Shown here piece by piece: positions 8,190 to 16,132 of a DNA stretch of 64,000 bases; position 1 is the stretch's first letter; every line of letters begins with the position of its first letter. Below the pieces are notes generated by a model. The model had not been told where the DNA came from, did no database searches, and worked only from the letters and a program-made list of their open reading frames with translations. The stretch is from Novosphingobium rosa NBRC 15208 (GTDB taxonomy: Bacteria > Pseudomonadota > Alphaproteobacteria > Sphingomonadales > Sphingomonadaceae). The DNA lies in assembly GCF_001598555.1 (NCBI RefSeq), contig NZ_BCZE01000038.1:18681-82680 (forward strand), given 5' to 3'. The position numbers were made by a program, and so were the translations under genes.

Positions 8190-9341
8190 TCAAGCATAAT
8201 ATCCTGCCCGTAACGGGATCGCCGCGGCCCCGACCGCCGCCGAGCGCGAGGTGACCTCAGCGGCCACGGCCCTTGACATGGGAGGCCCCGCATTGCGCCG
8301 ATGCGGCATGATGTCCTCTGCCCAGCGGATGCTCTGGGCGATGCGCTGGGCGAGGGTGGGCGGCAAGCGCCCGCCCAGCACCACCGCCTCGCAATCGAGC
8401 ACCTGCCGGAACATCGAGGCCAGAAAGGAAAAGGAGGGTTCGGCCCAGGCGACCCATGAGGAGATGCCCGGCCAGTCATCCCGGTAGCGCTGGACCAGAT
8501 CGCTCACATCCCGGGTCTCGATTCCTTCGCGGGCGAGGGCCGCGCGCAGGGATTCCAGATTGGGCACCGGCAGCCCGGCGAATTTGTCGAGCATGCCGGC
8601 GATTTCGCCCGCATTGCCAAAGCGCCCGCGATGGAGTTCGCCATTCAGGATCAGCCCCGCGCCCAGCCCATGGGCGACGTTGATGTAGGCAAAGCTTTCC
8701 GCCCAGCGGCCCACGCCCAGCAGGCGCTCCCCCACGGCGGCGGCGCTGGCAATGTTCTCCACCACGACATCGAGGCCGATGCGCGCCTCGGCGATGGCCT
8801 GAATGTCCTTGAGGGCCCAACTGTCGAGCGGCGCCGCCGGGTTCATCTTTGCACCGTCGCCGGTGAAGAAGCCGGCAAAGGCAATGCCCAGGCCGAAGAT
8901 GGCATCCGGCTCGAAGCCGTGCCCTTCCTCAGCGATAAAGCGCGCGAGTTGCTCCAGCACCGCCTCGCATTCCATGCCTTCTACCGTGACATCGCGGGTG
9001 GCGCGGACCTCTCCGGAAAAATCGAGCAGCACGGCCTCGGCGAAATCGGTCATCACCGACAGGCCCACCGTGCCCAGCGCACCGGCGCGCAGCCGCACCA
9101 TCGTGCTGGGCTTGCCGGGGCCATGCGCGACGCTTTCGCCAAGATCGATCAGCCCGCGCGCGGCCAGATCCTCGGTGGCGCGGAACACCGCCGTGCCCGA
9201 CAGGCCGGTAAGCCGGATCAGATCGGAGCGCGAGACCGCCCCCTCGCGCCGGATCAGGCTGAGCACCAGCCTCTCACGCTCGGTCACCGTGGCGAGGCGC
9301 ACGGGGCGGAAGCGTTTGTCGCGTATGGAATCCTTGATCAT
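8190..9341 (-). CDS. ROK-family transcriptional regulator (NagC/XylR-like)
   Basis: A 383-residue protein with an N-terminal winged helix-turn-helix (residues about 20-65: ERERLVLSLIRREGAVSRSD, then LTGLSGTAVFRATEDLAARGLI). A ROK sugar-kinase-like domain follows, including FGLGIAFAGFFTG and VVENIASAAAVGERLLG...INVAHGLGAGLILNGELHRG. ROK regulators are usually sugar-responsive repressors. The canonical ROK zinc motif CxCGxxGC is absent: after GRFGNAGEIAGM there is no Cys cluster. It lies 71 bases upstream of the stop of the unknown exported protein at 9413, so its target could be the receptor operon at 9.4-13.4 kb or something outside the immediate neighbours. Confidence 0.9.
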   Translation of the reverse strand: MIKDSIRDKRFRPVRLATVTERERLVLSLIRREGAVSRSDLIRLTGLSGTAVFRATEDLAARGLIDLGESVAHGPGKPSTMVRLRAGALGTVGLSVMTDFAEAVLLDFSGEVRATRDVTVEGMECEAVLEQLARFIAEEGHGFEPDAIFGLGIAFAGFFTGDGAKMNPAAPLDSWALKDIQAIAEARIGLDVVVENIASAAAVGERLLGVGRWAESFAYINVAHGLGAGLILNGELHRGRFGNAGEIAGMLDKFAGLPVPNLESLRAALAREGIETRDVSDLVQRYRDDWPGISSWVAWAEPSFSFLASMFRQVLDCEAVVLGGRLPPTLAQRIAQSIRWAEDIMPHRRNAGPPMSRAVAAEVTSRSAAVGAAAIPLRAGYYA

Positions 9342-9412
9342 GCAGGGGCTTATAGCGCCAAACCGGCGTGGAAAAAGTTCATTTCATGCGGAGCCATATT
9401 ATTCTTCCCCTG

Positions 9413-10582
9413 TCAGTCGCTGCTGGCCGTCAGGGAGGGTGTTGCCGCAGCATGCACCAGCGGAAATTCGGTGCGCGATGTCGGGACAATCGTGCCATCG
9501 GGCATGCGCGGCGCTTCCGTGGGGGAGAGCAGCAGGCCATCGTCACGATCATAGCGGAAGGTTTCGATCACGGTGCCGGTGGTCACCTTGATCACGCCAT
9601 GCTCCAGATCGTCGCTGACCTGAACGGTCTGAGGGGCATGGCCATCGCAAGAGACGCTCGCGCCTGAGGCGAAACCTTGCGCCACAGGGCGGATCAGGCA
9701 GGTGCCGCCGGGCAGGTCCGTCGCCAGTTTCAGCCAGCCTTCGGGTGTGATCGTCTGAGTGTAGGCCGGGCGCCCGCGATTGTCGATCGTGGTGAAGGGT
9801 TCGCCGGGAGTGTAGTCGTGGGCAGGCAGGTGAAAACCGGTGGCGCCGGCCTGATTGTGCTGAAGCAGGCCCTGAGGGCTGATATAGTAATGGCCGATCT
9901 GTGTGCCGATGTTGAAGGGCCAGCGCAGATGCATATGCATATGCGGCGGGGAGTCCTTGTGGCCATGGGGCTCGTTGGTGTCGAAACCCATGATTTCGAT
10001 CACGCCCAGCCCCTCGCGCGCGACATGCTCGCCAAGACCGATTTCGCGGATGGCCTCGCGTTCGGCGAATTCCAGCACATTGGCCGCCTCGCGCTGGATC
10101 CGGGGCAGGGGCTTTCCGGCATAATCGCCCGCCAGACGGGCCGGATCGGCATGCTCGAAGCGCAGCACCATGCCGGGCTCGACGATATGGGTGGAGAACT
10201 CCCCGGTATCGATCAGGTTGCTGCGCAAAGGCGCCAGCGTCACCATCAGGCGGTTGCCTTCGCGGTGGAAAGGCAGATCCGTGGTTTCCAGCAGCACGCG
10301 GCGCACGCCGGGCTGACTGTCAAACGCCAGTTCGAGCGAGCGCAGGACAGGCACGCGCAACTCCACCAGCGTTTCGCGGGCATTGTCGCGCTCGAAGCCC
10401 GGATCATGGCCGATCACGCAGGCCGGGCAGCTCGCTGGGTCCAGCACGGCTGCCGGGCCGTGTGTCGGCTTGTCCTTCACGAATTTCAGCACGAGATGGA
10501 CCAGCGGCGCGTCTGCCTGAACCGGCGCGGCGAGGGTGAGCGCCGCAAGAGCGCCCGCCAGCAGGAGGGATCGTTTCATCAT
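9413..10582 (-). CDS. Exported protein of unknown function, His/Cys-rich, co-transcribed with a TonB receptor
   Basis: I do not recognise this 389-residue protein. It starts with a clear signal peptide (MMKRSLLLAGALAALTLAAPVQADA), so the mature chain should be periplasmic or surface-located. Notable features are a CPAC motif about 50 residues in, and a dense histidine cluster (PHGHKDSPPHMHMHLRW, around residue 210) that could bind metal. A GHYYISPQGLLQHNQAG segment and a C-terminal beta-rich region follow. The start is the ATG at 10580-10582, 7 bases after GAGGGA; a second ATG follows at once. The gene begins 11 bases after the stop of the TonB receptor at 10594, so the two form one operon and may handle the same ligand. 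Confidence 0.8.
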   Translation of the reverse strand: MMKRSLLLAGALAALTLAAPVQADAPLVHLVLKFVKDKPTHGPAAVLDPASCPACVIGHDPGFERDNARETLVELRVPVLRSLELAFDSQPGVRRVLLETTDLPFHREGNRLMVTLAPLRSNLIDTGEFSTHIVEPGMVLRFEHADPARLAGDYAGKPLPRIQREAANVLEFAEREAIREIGLGEHVAREGLGVIEIMGFDTNEPHGHKDSPPHMHMHLRWPFNIGTQIGHYYISPQGLLQHNQAGATGFHLPAHDYTPGEPFTTIDNRGRPAYTQTITPEGWLKLATDLPGGTCLIRPVAQGFASGASVSCDGHAPQTVQVSDDLEHGVIKVTTGTVIETFRYDRDDGLLLSPTEAPRMPDGTIVPTSRTEFPLVHAAATPSLTASSD

Positions 10583-10593
10583 GGTTCTATCCC

Positions 10594-13380
10594 TCAGAAC
10601 TTCATCGTCACGCCGGCCCACAGCTGGGTGCCGATGTTGTAATCGTCTGCCGCCAGCTCCTGATGCAGACCCATGGCCGAGCGGAAGCGCTCACCGGTCA
10701 GGTTCGAGCCTTCGAAGAGCAGGGTGACATTGGGGCGCAGCTCATAGCGCGCGGTCAGGTCGAACTGATGGCGGGCCAGCACATAGGTGTCCTGCCAGGT
10801 GTAAAGCCCGGTCTGGAACAGCGTCTTGCCCTGCGCATTGGCCGAGAAGGCCAGCTGGAACTTGCCATAGCTGTAGAACAGCGAGGCATTGGCGATATAG
10901 TCGGGCTGGTTGACCAGATTGCTCAGCTGGCGGGTGGCGCCGGTGCTGTCCAGAATGGTGAAGCGCGTCCACATCTTGGTGACGTTGGCGCTCATGCCGA
11001 TGGTGCCGAAACGCTCGGGCAGGATGGGCAGCTTGTCCTTTTGCAGGTTGACCTCAAGCCCGTCGACATGCGCTGAACCGCCATTGGTCATCTGCGTGAA
11101 ATTGCCGACATAGGTGGCGCCAGAATAGGCGTAATCGGCGGAATAGGCGCGGTTGTAGAATTCGTCGCGCAGATCCTTGTGGTAATATTGCAGGCTGAGC
11201 AGGCTGTGATGGTTGTCGAAATAGAGGTCCAGCGCGGCGTCGTAATTGGTGGTGCGGCGCGGCTTGATCGCGGCATTGCCCAAAGTGATGGCGATCTGGC
11301 CATTGGCGGGCTGACCCACCTTGGCCAGCGGGCCATAGGCCGATTGATCGGGGCGGCCCAGCGTCTCGGTGAAGGCGGCATGGGCGATCACATTGTCGCG
11401 GATGGCGTAGCTGGCCAGCACCGAGGGTAGCCAGGCGTCATAATGCGAATTGGCCGACACCGGGGCATAGGTGCCGTTCGACACCTGTTGCAGGTTCTCG
11501 ATCTGGTTCCAGGTCCGCTCGCGGCGCAGGCCTGCCTGTGCCTTGAAGGGCCCGCCATTGTAAACCGCCTGAAGGAAGGCCGCCCCGGTCTGCTCGCGGA
11601 AGGAGAAGCCATTGGCGTTGTTGGCGGTGGTCTCGTCGATGGCGGTGAAGGAGGAGAGGTTGGAGCTCAGGATCGCATTGGCGGCGCTGCGGTCGATCAC
11701 CGGCACCGATGTGCCCCAGGAGGGGATGCTCTGGGTGAGCGAGGAGGCGTTGCTCAGGTTGAACTGGGTGGGTGTTTTGGGATCATATTCGACGTAATGC
11801 TCGCCATAGCCCGTCTTGTTCTGGGTGAAGCGCAGACCGGCGCGCAGCCCTAGCCCTTGGTCGCGCGGCCCGGCGTTCCAAGACAGGGTGGGGTGCAGAT
11901 CGACGATGTTGTTGGTTTCGTTGAAATCGATATAGCGGACATAGGTGGAGCTGTAGGTCGATGACGCCGCCAGCAGCCCCGGACTATCGAAGGTCAGCGT
12001 GGGCACGAAGCCGCTGCTGTTGTAGCCGGCCGCGATGGTGGGCGTGGTGACCGCCGAGACCGACCCGCTCGCCGCCACCGAATTGTTGGCCGAGTATTTG
12101 ATCATGTTGCGATAGAGATGGCCGGTGGCGCGCGAATAGGCCGCGTCCAGATCCAGCTTCAGACTGTCGCTGAGGTCGAGATGGTTCTTCCAGTTGAGGA
12201 TCAGCGTGCTCTGCTTGATCGGCTGATAGGTGAGGCCGATCTCCACATCGTTGATCGCATAGCGGCCCGAGGTCGCGGTCTGGTTGGCCGGGGCGCCCGT
12301 GCCGGTGGCGCCGGTGCCCGCGATCTGGCTGGCGCTGCGGGTGACCAGATCCTCATAGCGGGTTTCGGTGCTGGTCGAGCCGTAGTAACCGGCGAAAAGG
12401 CTGCTCTTGAAGGTGTTGTCGGTTTCGAACTCCACCTTGCCCGAGACGCTCCAGTGCTCGAGGTGATCGTCGAAGGAATAGGCCTGAAAGCGGGTGGGCA
12501 CCGCGCCTGAGGCGGCTTGCGCCGGTCCGGCCACCGATCGCCCATTGGCGCCGTAATAGGTCCAGCCCGCATTGTTCTGGTTGGTGGCGCCGGGCACGCC
12601 GACGGTGCTGCCGTTGGAGGAGGACCAGGTGTTCTGGTAATCCGCCGCCAAGGTCAGCCCCAGGCGCGAGCCGCCCAGATCGAAACGATCCGAGACGATG
12701 GCGCTCAGGCGTTCGGAGGGATGGCGGCCACTGATCGAGCCGCCCGAACTGGTGTCCAGCCCGCCCATCGCCGAGACATTGGCGTAGAAGGGTTTCTTGC
12801 TGTCGAAGGCGCTGCGGGTCACCATATCGATCTGGCCGCCCAGCGCCTGCGGGTCATATTCGGCGGTGACCGATTTCACCACATCGAGGCGGCTCATCAG
12901 GCTGGCAGGCAGCAGATTGAGGTTGAAGGCCCGCGTGATGCTGCCCGAGGAGAGGGCAGCGGTGTCGATCGAGGCAATCTCGCTGCCGTCAATGGTGACC
13001 AGATTGTATTTGGCATCGAAGCCGCGGATGGTGGCGCGCTGCACCTCCGAGCGGCCACGGTTGTTGTCGGTGAGCAGATTGACCGAAACGCCGGGGATGC
13101 GGCGCGCGGCCTCGACCACGGTGGTGTCGGGCAGACGGCCAATATCATCCTGCGTGATCGAATCCTTGATGGTGAGCGAGCGCGCCTTTTCATCGATGGC
13201 CGCGCGCTGCGCCTTGCGGGCGCCGGTGACGACAATGTCCCCAGCAGCCGAGGCGCCCGATGCTGGCGCGGCAGCGGGCGTTGCATCCGCGCCAGCCCGG
13301 GCTTGCCCCACCTGCAGGGCCAGAGCCGCCATCATCGCCACCCCATAGGAAAGTGACCGCTTGGAAATCCTGTCGTTCAT
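10594..13380 (-). CDS. TonB-dependent receptor, TIGR01782-like
   Basis: A 928-residue outer-membrane receptor. The signal peptide is SLSYGVAMMAALALQVGQARA, followed by GDIVVTGARKAQ (TonB-box region) and the plug. The IGRLPDTTVVEAARRIPGVSV and ATIRGFDAKYNLVTIDGSEI segments are characteristic of the Caulobacter/Xanthomonas/sphingomonad receptors implicated in oligosaccharide and other organic uptake. The C-terminus TQLWAGVTMKF ends in Phe, as expected for a barrel. I chose the ATG at 13378-13380; the frame is open for 28 more codons that do not look like coding sequence. It is followed by the exported unknown protein and is divergent from an MFS permease (106-bp gap containing a palindrome), suggesting outer- and inner-membrane uptake of a common substrate. 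Confidence 0.93.
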   Translation of the reverse strand: MNDRISKRSLSYGVAMMAALALQVGQARAGADATPAAAPASGASAAGDIVVTGARKAQRAAIDEKARSLTIKDSITQDDIGRLPDTTVVEAARRIPGVSVNLLTDNNRGRSEVQRATIRGFDAKYNLVTIDGSEIASIDTAALSSGSITRAFNLNLLPASLMSRLDVVKSVTAEYDPQALGGQIDMVTRSAFDSKKPFYANVSAMGGLDTSSGGSISGRHPSERLSAIVSDRFDLGGSRLGLTLAADYQNTWSSSNGSTVGVPGATNQNNAGWTYYGANGRSVAGPAQAASGAVPTRFQAYSFDDHLEHWSVSGKVEFETDNTFKSSLFAGYYGSTSTETRYEDLVTRSASQIAGTGATGTGAPANQTATSGRYAINDVEIGLTYQPIKQSTLILNWKNHLDLSDSLKLDLDAAYSRATGHLYRNMIKYSANNSVAASGSVSAVTTPTIAAGYNSSGFVPTLTFDSPGLLAASSTYSSTYVRYIDFNETNNIVDLHPTLSWNAGPRDQGLGLRAGLRFTQNKTGYGEHYVEYDPKTPTQFNLSNASSLTQSIPSWGTSVPVIDRSAANAILSSNLSSFTAIDETTANNANGFSFREQTGAAFLQAVYNGGPFKAQAGLRRERTWNQIENLQQVSNGTYAPVSANSHYDAWLPSVLASYAIRDNVIAHAAFTETLGRPDQSAYGPLAKVGQPANGQIAITLGNAAIKPRRTTNYDAALDLYFDNHHSLLSLQYYHKDLRDEFYNRAYSADYAYSGATYVGNFTQMTNGGSAHVDGLEVNLQKDKLPILPERFGTIGMSANVTKMWTRFTILDSTGATRQLSNLVNQPDYIANASLFYSYGKFQLAFSANAQGKTLFQTGLYTWQDTYVLARHQFDLTARYELRPNVTLLFEGSNLTGERFRSAMGLHQELAADDYNIGTQLWAGVTMKF

Positions 13381-13423
13381 TGTTGTGCATGCCCTCAGTG
13401 CAATCGCGTTCTGTTGGGCATAT

Positions 13424-13442
13424 ATATCATCATGTATGATAT
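13424..13442. promoter_or_regulatory. Palindromic candidate operator between the TonB receptor and MFS genes
   Basis: ATATCAT-CATGT-ATGATAT has perfect 7-bp arms around a 5-base centre, inside an AT-rich 30-bp stretch of the divergent intergenic region. Its position, 44 bases from each start codon, would let one regulator control both genes. No cognate regulator gene is adjacent; the nearest is the ROK gene at 8190-9341. Confidence 0.45.
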
Positions 13443-13486
13443 TATTGTGACAAGCTCCCGTCATAATTCGCGGCTAGAGGCCAACC

Positions 13487-14764
13487 ATGCCGCAGATGCA
13501 GAACCCCCCAAGCGGATGGTTGCGCAACCGGCGCCTCACCCGGCGCCCGATGCTGGCCTATGCCCTGATTTCCGGCGGTCCCGCAGCCATCAGCCCCTTT
13601 GCCGCCGTCTGGCTGCACGGCCATGGCATCGCTCTGCCGATGCTGGGCATCTGCCTTGCCGCGCCCCTGATGGTCCGCCCGATGATCGCCGGTCCTCTGG
13701 CTGGCTGGGTGGCGCGTTTCGGCTCGCCATGGGCGCCGATGGCGATTCTCTGCGCGCTGGTGGCGCTGGTCGCCCTTTGGGGCCTGCAGGGCGTGCCGCT
13801 GCCTGCCTGTCTGGCGATCTGGACCCTGGCCAGTCTGGCCGCGGGGGCCTGCATCCCGATTCTGGATGCAACCATCCTTTCATCCGCACGCGGCGCCTGC
13901 GATGCATCCCTGTTGCCCCGCGCCAAGAGCGTCGGGGCTTTGGCCTTTCTCTCCGCCAGCCTCGCCATTGGTTTCTGCTCGGCCCGCATCGGGCTGACGG
14001 CGATCATGCTGTGGGCAGCGGCCAGCGGCGGCATGGCGGCGCTATACTGTGCCTGCTCCACACTGGGGCGAGGCGAGGGCGCCAAGGCGCCTCTCGATCT
14101 TCCCTCCGCGATTGACGCCGAAGCAAAGCCTACGGGACGGGGCGCGCTGACGCTGGCCCTGTTGGCGGCATCCCTGATCGAGGCATCACACGGGCTGCAT
14201 GCCGTCGCCATGATCGGCTGGAGGGCGCGGGGGTTGGGCCCGGAAATCAACAGCGCGCTCTGGGCGACCGGGACATTGTGCGATGTGATCTTTCTGGGGC
14301 TGGCCGGGCGGCTGTGCCACCGGCTTGGTGCATCGCGCTTGTTGATGCTGGGGGCGGCGGCGGCCATGCTGCGCTGGGCGGGTTTCGCCATGGCGCCGGC
14401 CCTGCCATGGCTGTTCGTGCTGCAAGGGCTGCATGCGCTCAGCTTTACCGCCACCTGTCTCGCCTCGGTGCAGATCGCTCAGGCTTTGGCGCATCGGCGC
14501 GGCAAGTTGGGCTATCAGATCCTGACCTGGGCGACCTCGACGGGTCTGGCCGGGGGCTTGGCGGTGATCACATCGGGGCCACTCTATGCCCGGTTCGAGG
14601 TGCAGGGTTATTGGCTGATGAGCGCTCTGGCCGCCTTGGGGCTGGCGGTTGCCTGGCTTTTTCATCGCGGATTTTCGCGTGGCGCCCGACTGCCGCGCCG
14701 CCTGGGCGTGCAGAGCGTTTGGCGACGGTATGGGAAGCGCCAGCTATCGCCCATCTCGATCTGA
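13487..14764 (+). CDS. MFS permease, MFS_1-like / HcaT-type
   Basis: A 425-residue inner-membrane transporter with about 12 hydrophobic segments. The C-terminal half motif LFVLQGLHALSFTATCLASVQ is characteristic of the MFS_1_like group that includes the 3-phenylpropionate permease HcaT and nucleoside/LacY-like symporters. The ATG at 13487 follows an AGAGG ribosome-binding site. It is divergent from the TonB receptor gene, so it may move the receptor's substrate, or a product, across the inner membrane. The substrate is not readable. Confidence 0.85.
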   Translation: MPQMQNPPSGWLRNRRLTRRPMLAYALISGGPAAISPFAAVWLHGHGIALPMLGICLAAPLMVRPMIAGPLAGWVARFGSPWAPMAILCALVALVALWGLQGVPLPACLAIWTLASLAAGACIPILDATILSSARGACDASLLPRAKSVGALAFLSASLAIGFCSARIGLTAIMLWAAASGGMAALYCACSTLGRGEGAKAPLDLPSAIDAEAKPTGRGALTLALLAASLIEASHGLHAVAMIGWRARGLGPEINSALWATGTLCDVIFLGLAGRLCHRLGASRLLMLGAAAAMLRWAGFAMAPALPWLFVLQGLHALSFTATCLASVQIAQALAHRRGKLGYQILTWATSTGLAGGLAVITSGPLYARFEVQGYWLMSALAALGLAVAWLFHRGFSRGARLPRRLGVQSVWRRYGKRQLSPISI

Positions 14765-14765
14765 A

Positions 14766-14789
14766 GTCCACTGCATTCGTTCCGTGGAC
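14766..14789 (+). terminator. Small stem-loop between two convergent genes
   Basis: GTCCAC (14766-14771) and GTGGAC (14784-14789) form a 6-bp stem with a 12-base loop just after the MFS stop, followed by a short CCTTT run. It is a weak candidate terminator between the MFS gene and the convergent MBL-fold gene. Confidence 0.3.
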
Positions 14790-14883
14790 CCTTTGAAGGG
14801 GGTTCTCATCTCCCGATGAATGGAAGGGCGGCTTTGTTGGCGGCTGCCTTCGTGGGCGAGACCATGAGTGTTCCGGAACTGCG

Positions 14884-16131
14884 TCATGTCCTGACGCTTT
14901 TCGCTGTTTTCGCTTCGCCCCGAAAGGTCAGCCTGTCCTGCTCATCCCGGCTGTCGGTGACGAACATGCGGTAGGTGCCATCGGGGCTGACGCGTACCAC
15001 CACATGGCCCTCGCAGCTTCTGACCTGTGGCAGAAAGCGGGCGTTGACGCTGCGGCTCGCCGGGTCGAGCCGGGTGATGAACACATCGCGCGGCGCCCGT
15101 CCACGCCAGCCATTCAGCATCCGCTGGAGCGAGGCCATCGCCGGATGGGTGGCATGCCAGCCCTGAATGACATAGGCATCGGCATCCAGAGCGCGGGTAA
15201 AACCGGGCCAGCAGGCATCGAAATAGCCGTGGTGATCCGCCGAGGCGACATCGACCTTGCCCGCCGCCATCACGATGGGGGTTTCCACATCGAGCCATGG
15301 GAAGGCGCCATCATGCGTGTCGGCCACCAGATCGCCCCCGGCGAAATAGCGGAACGGGCCGTAATCCAGCACCATGGCGATCGACATATGGTTTTCCTCG
15401 GGCGTCGATTCCGTGGTCCATTGCGCGGGCGGAAGCAGAAGATTGCGCGACTGGCCCTCGGCCCCTGTCCATACCCTGCCGTCGCCGCCCACGAAGCGCA
15501 GGGTGAAGGCGCCTGCCTTGCGCGGTCGCACCTGCCGCGAGGAGCCGACATGGACCTGTTCCACCCTGCGCCCCGCGCTTTGGCGTGCTTGCAGCCATGC
15601 GCGGTGATTGACGGCAAAGGGCGCCTTGATCAGCGGCAGCGCGGCATAGTCTGGAAAGCCCCGGTCGATCACCAGATCGGCGGGCATCAGCGCATCGATC
15701 TCGCTCAGCCCCGTCAGCACCACGCCATCGCGTGTGACCGGATCGCCGGGCAGGGGCGATCCGACATGGTCGGGATGGACATGGGTGGCGATGATGGCAT
15801 CCAGCGTGCCGCGCCCCGCCGCCGCCGCATGGCGCAGCGCATAACGCACCACCCATGCCCCGGCGGAGCGCGACATGTCAGGCCTCGGCGGGGTTGAGGC
15901 GGACGGCCCCCCGCGTGTCGCACCGCAGTCGATCAGCATCGTCGTGCCATCCGGGCCGAGGATGAAGGTGGCATTGCCCACGCCGGTGTCGATATGATGG
16001 ATATCGAGCATCCCTGGCGACCATGGCGGCAGGGTCTCGCCCACAGTCGCGCGGACCGGCGGGCCTGACAGGGCGAACATGCCGCCGCCCAGCAGGCCCC
16101 GGATCAGCAGATCGCGCCGCACCAAAGCCAT
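14884..16131 (-). CDS. Secreted metallo-beta-lactamase-fold hydrolase
   Basis: A 415-residue MBL-fold protein. The N-terminus MALVRRDLLIRGLLGGGMFALSG has a twin-arginine (RRDLL) and a hydrophobic stretch, indicating Tat export. The MBL metal motif THVHPDH (His117, His119, Asp121, His122) is intact, with a preceding LIDCGAT strand and a later SADHHGYFD segment supplying another His. The overall pattern resembles ComEC-like stand-alone MBL hydrolases, whose substrates vary widely. Its ATG lies one base after the stop of the STN receptor gene (TGA-G-ATG), so translation is probably coupled and expression should follow the FecI/FecR module upstream. Finding a secreted hydrolase under surface-signalling control is uncommon. 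Substrate unknown. Confidence 0.88.
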   Translation of the reverse strand: MALVRRDLLIRGLLGGGMFALSGPPVRATVGETLPPWSPGMLDIHHIDTGVGNATFILGPDGTTMLIDCGATRGGPSASTPPRPDMSRSAGAWVVRYALRHAAAAGRGTLDAIIATHVHPDHVGSPLPGDPVTRDGVVLTGLSEIDALMPADLVIDRGFPDYAALPLIKAPFAVNHRAWLQARQSAGRRVEQVHVGSSRQVRPRKAGAFTLRFVGGDGRVWTGAEGQSRNLLLPPAQWTTESTPEENHMSIAMVLDYGPFRYFAGGDLVADTHDGAFPWLDVETPIVMAAGKVDVASADHHGYFDACWPGFTRALDADAYVIQGWHATHPAMASLQRMLNGWRGRAPRDVFITRLDPASRSVNARFLPQVRSCEGHVVVRVSPDGTYRMFVTDSRDEQDRLTFRGEAKTAKSVRT

Positions 16132-16132
16132 C

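Noticed and set aside
7970..8254. Plus-strand frame of 94 codons between the AraC and ROK genes
   Set aside because: It runs into the antisense of the ROK gene and shows no domain or start signal.
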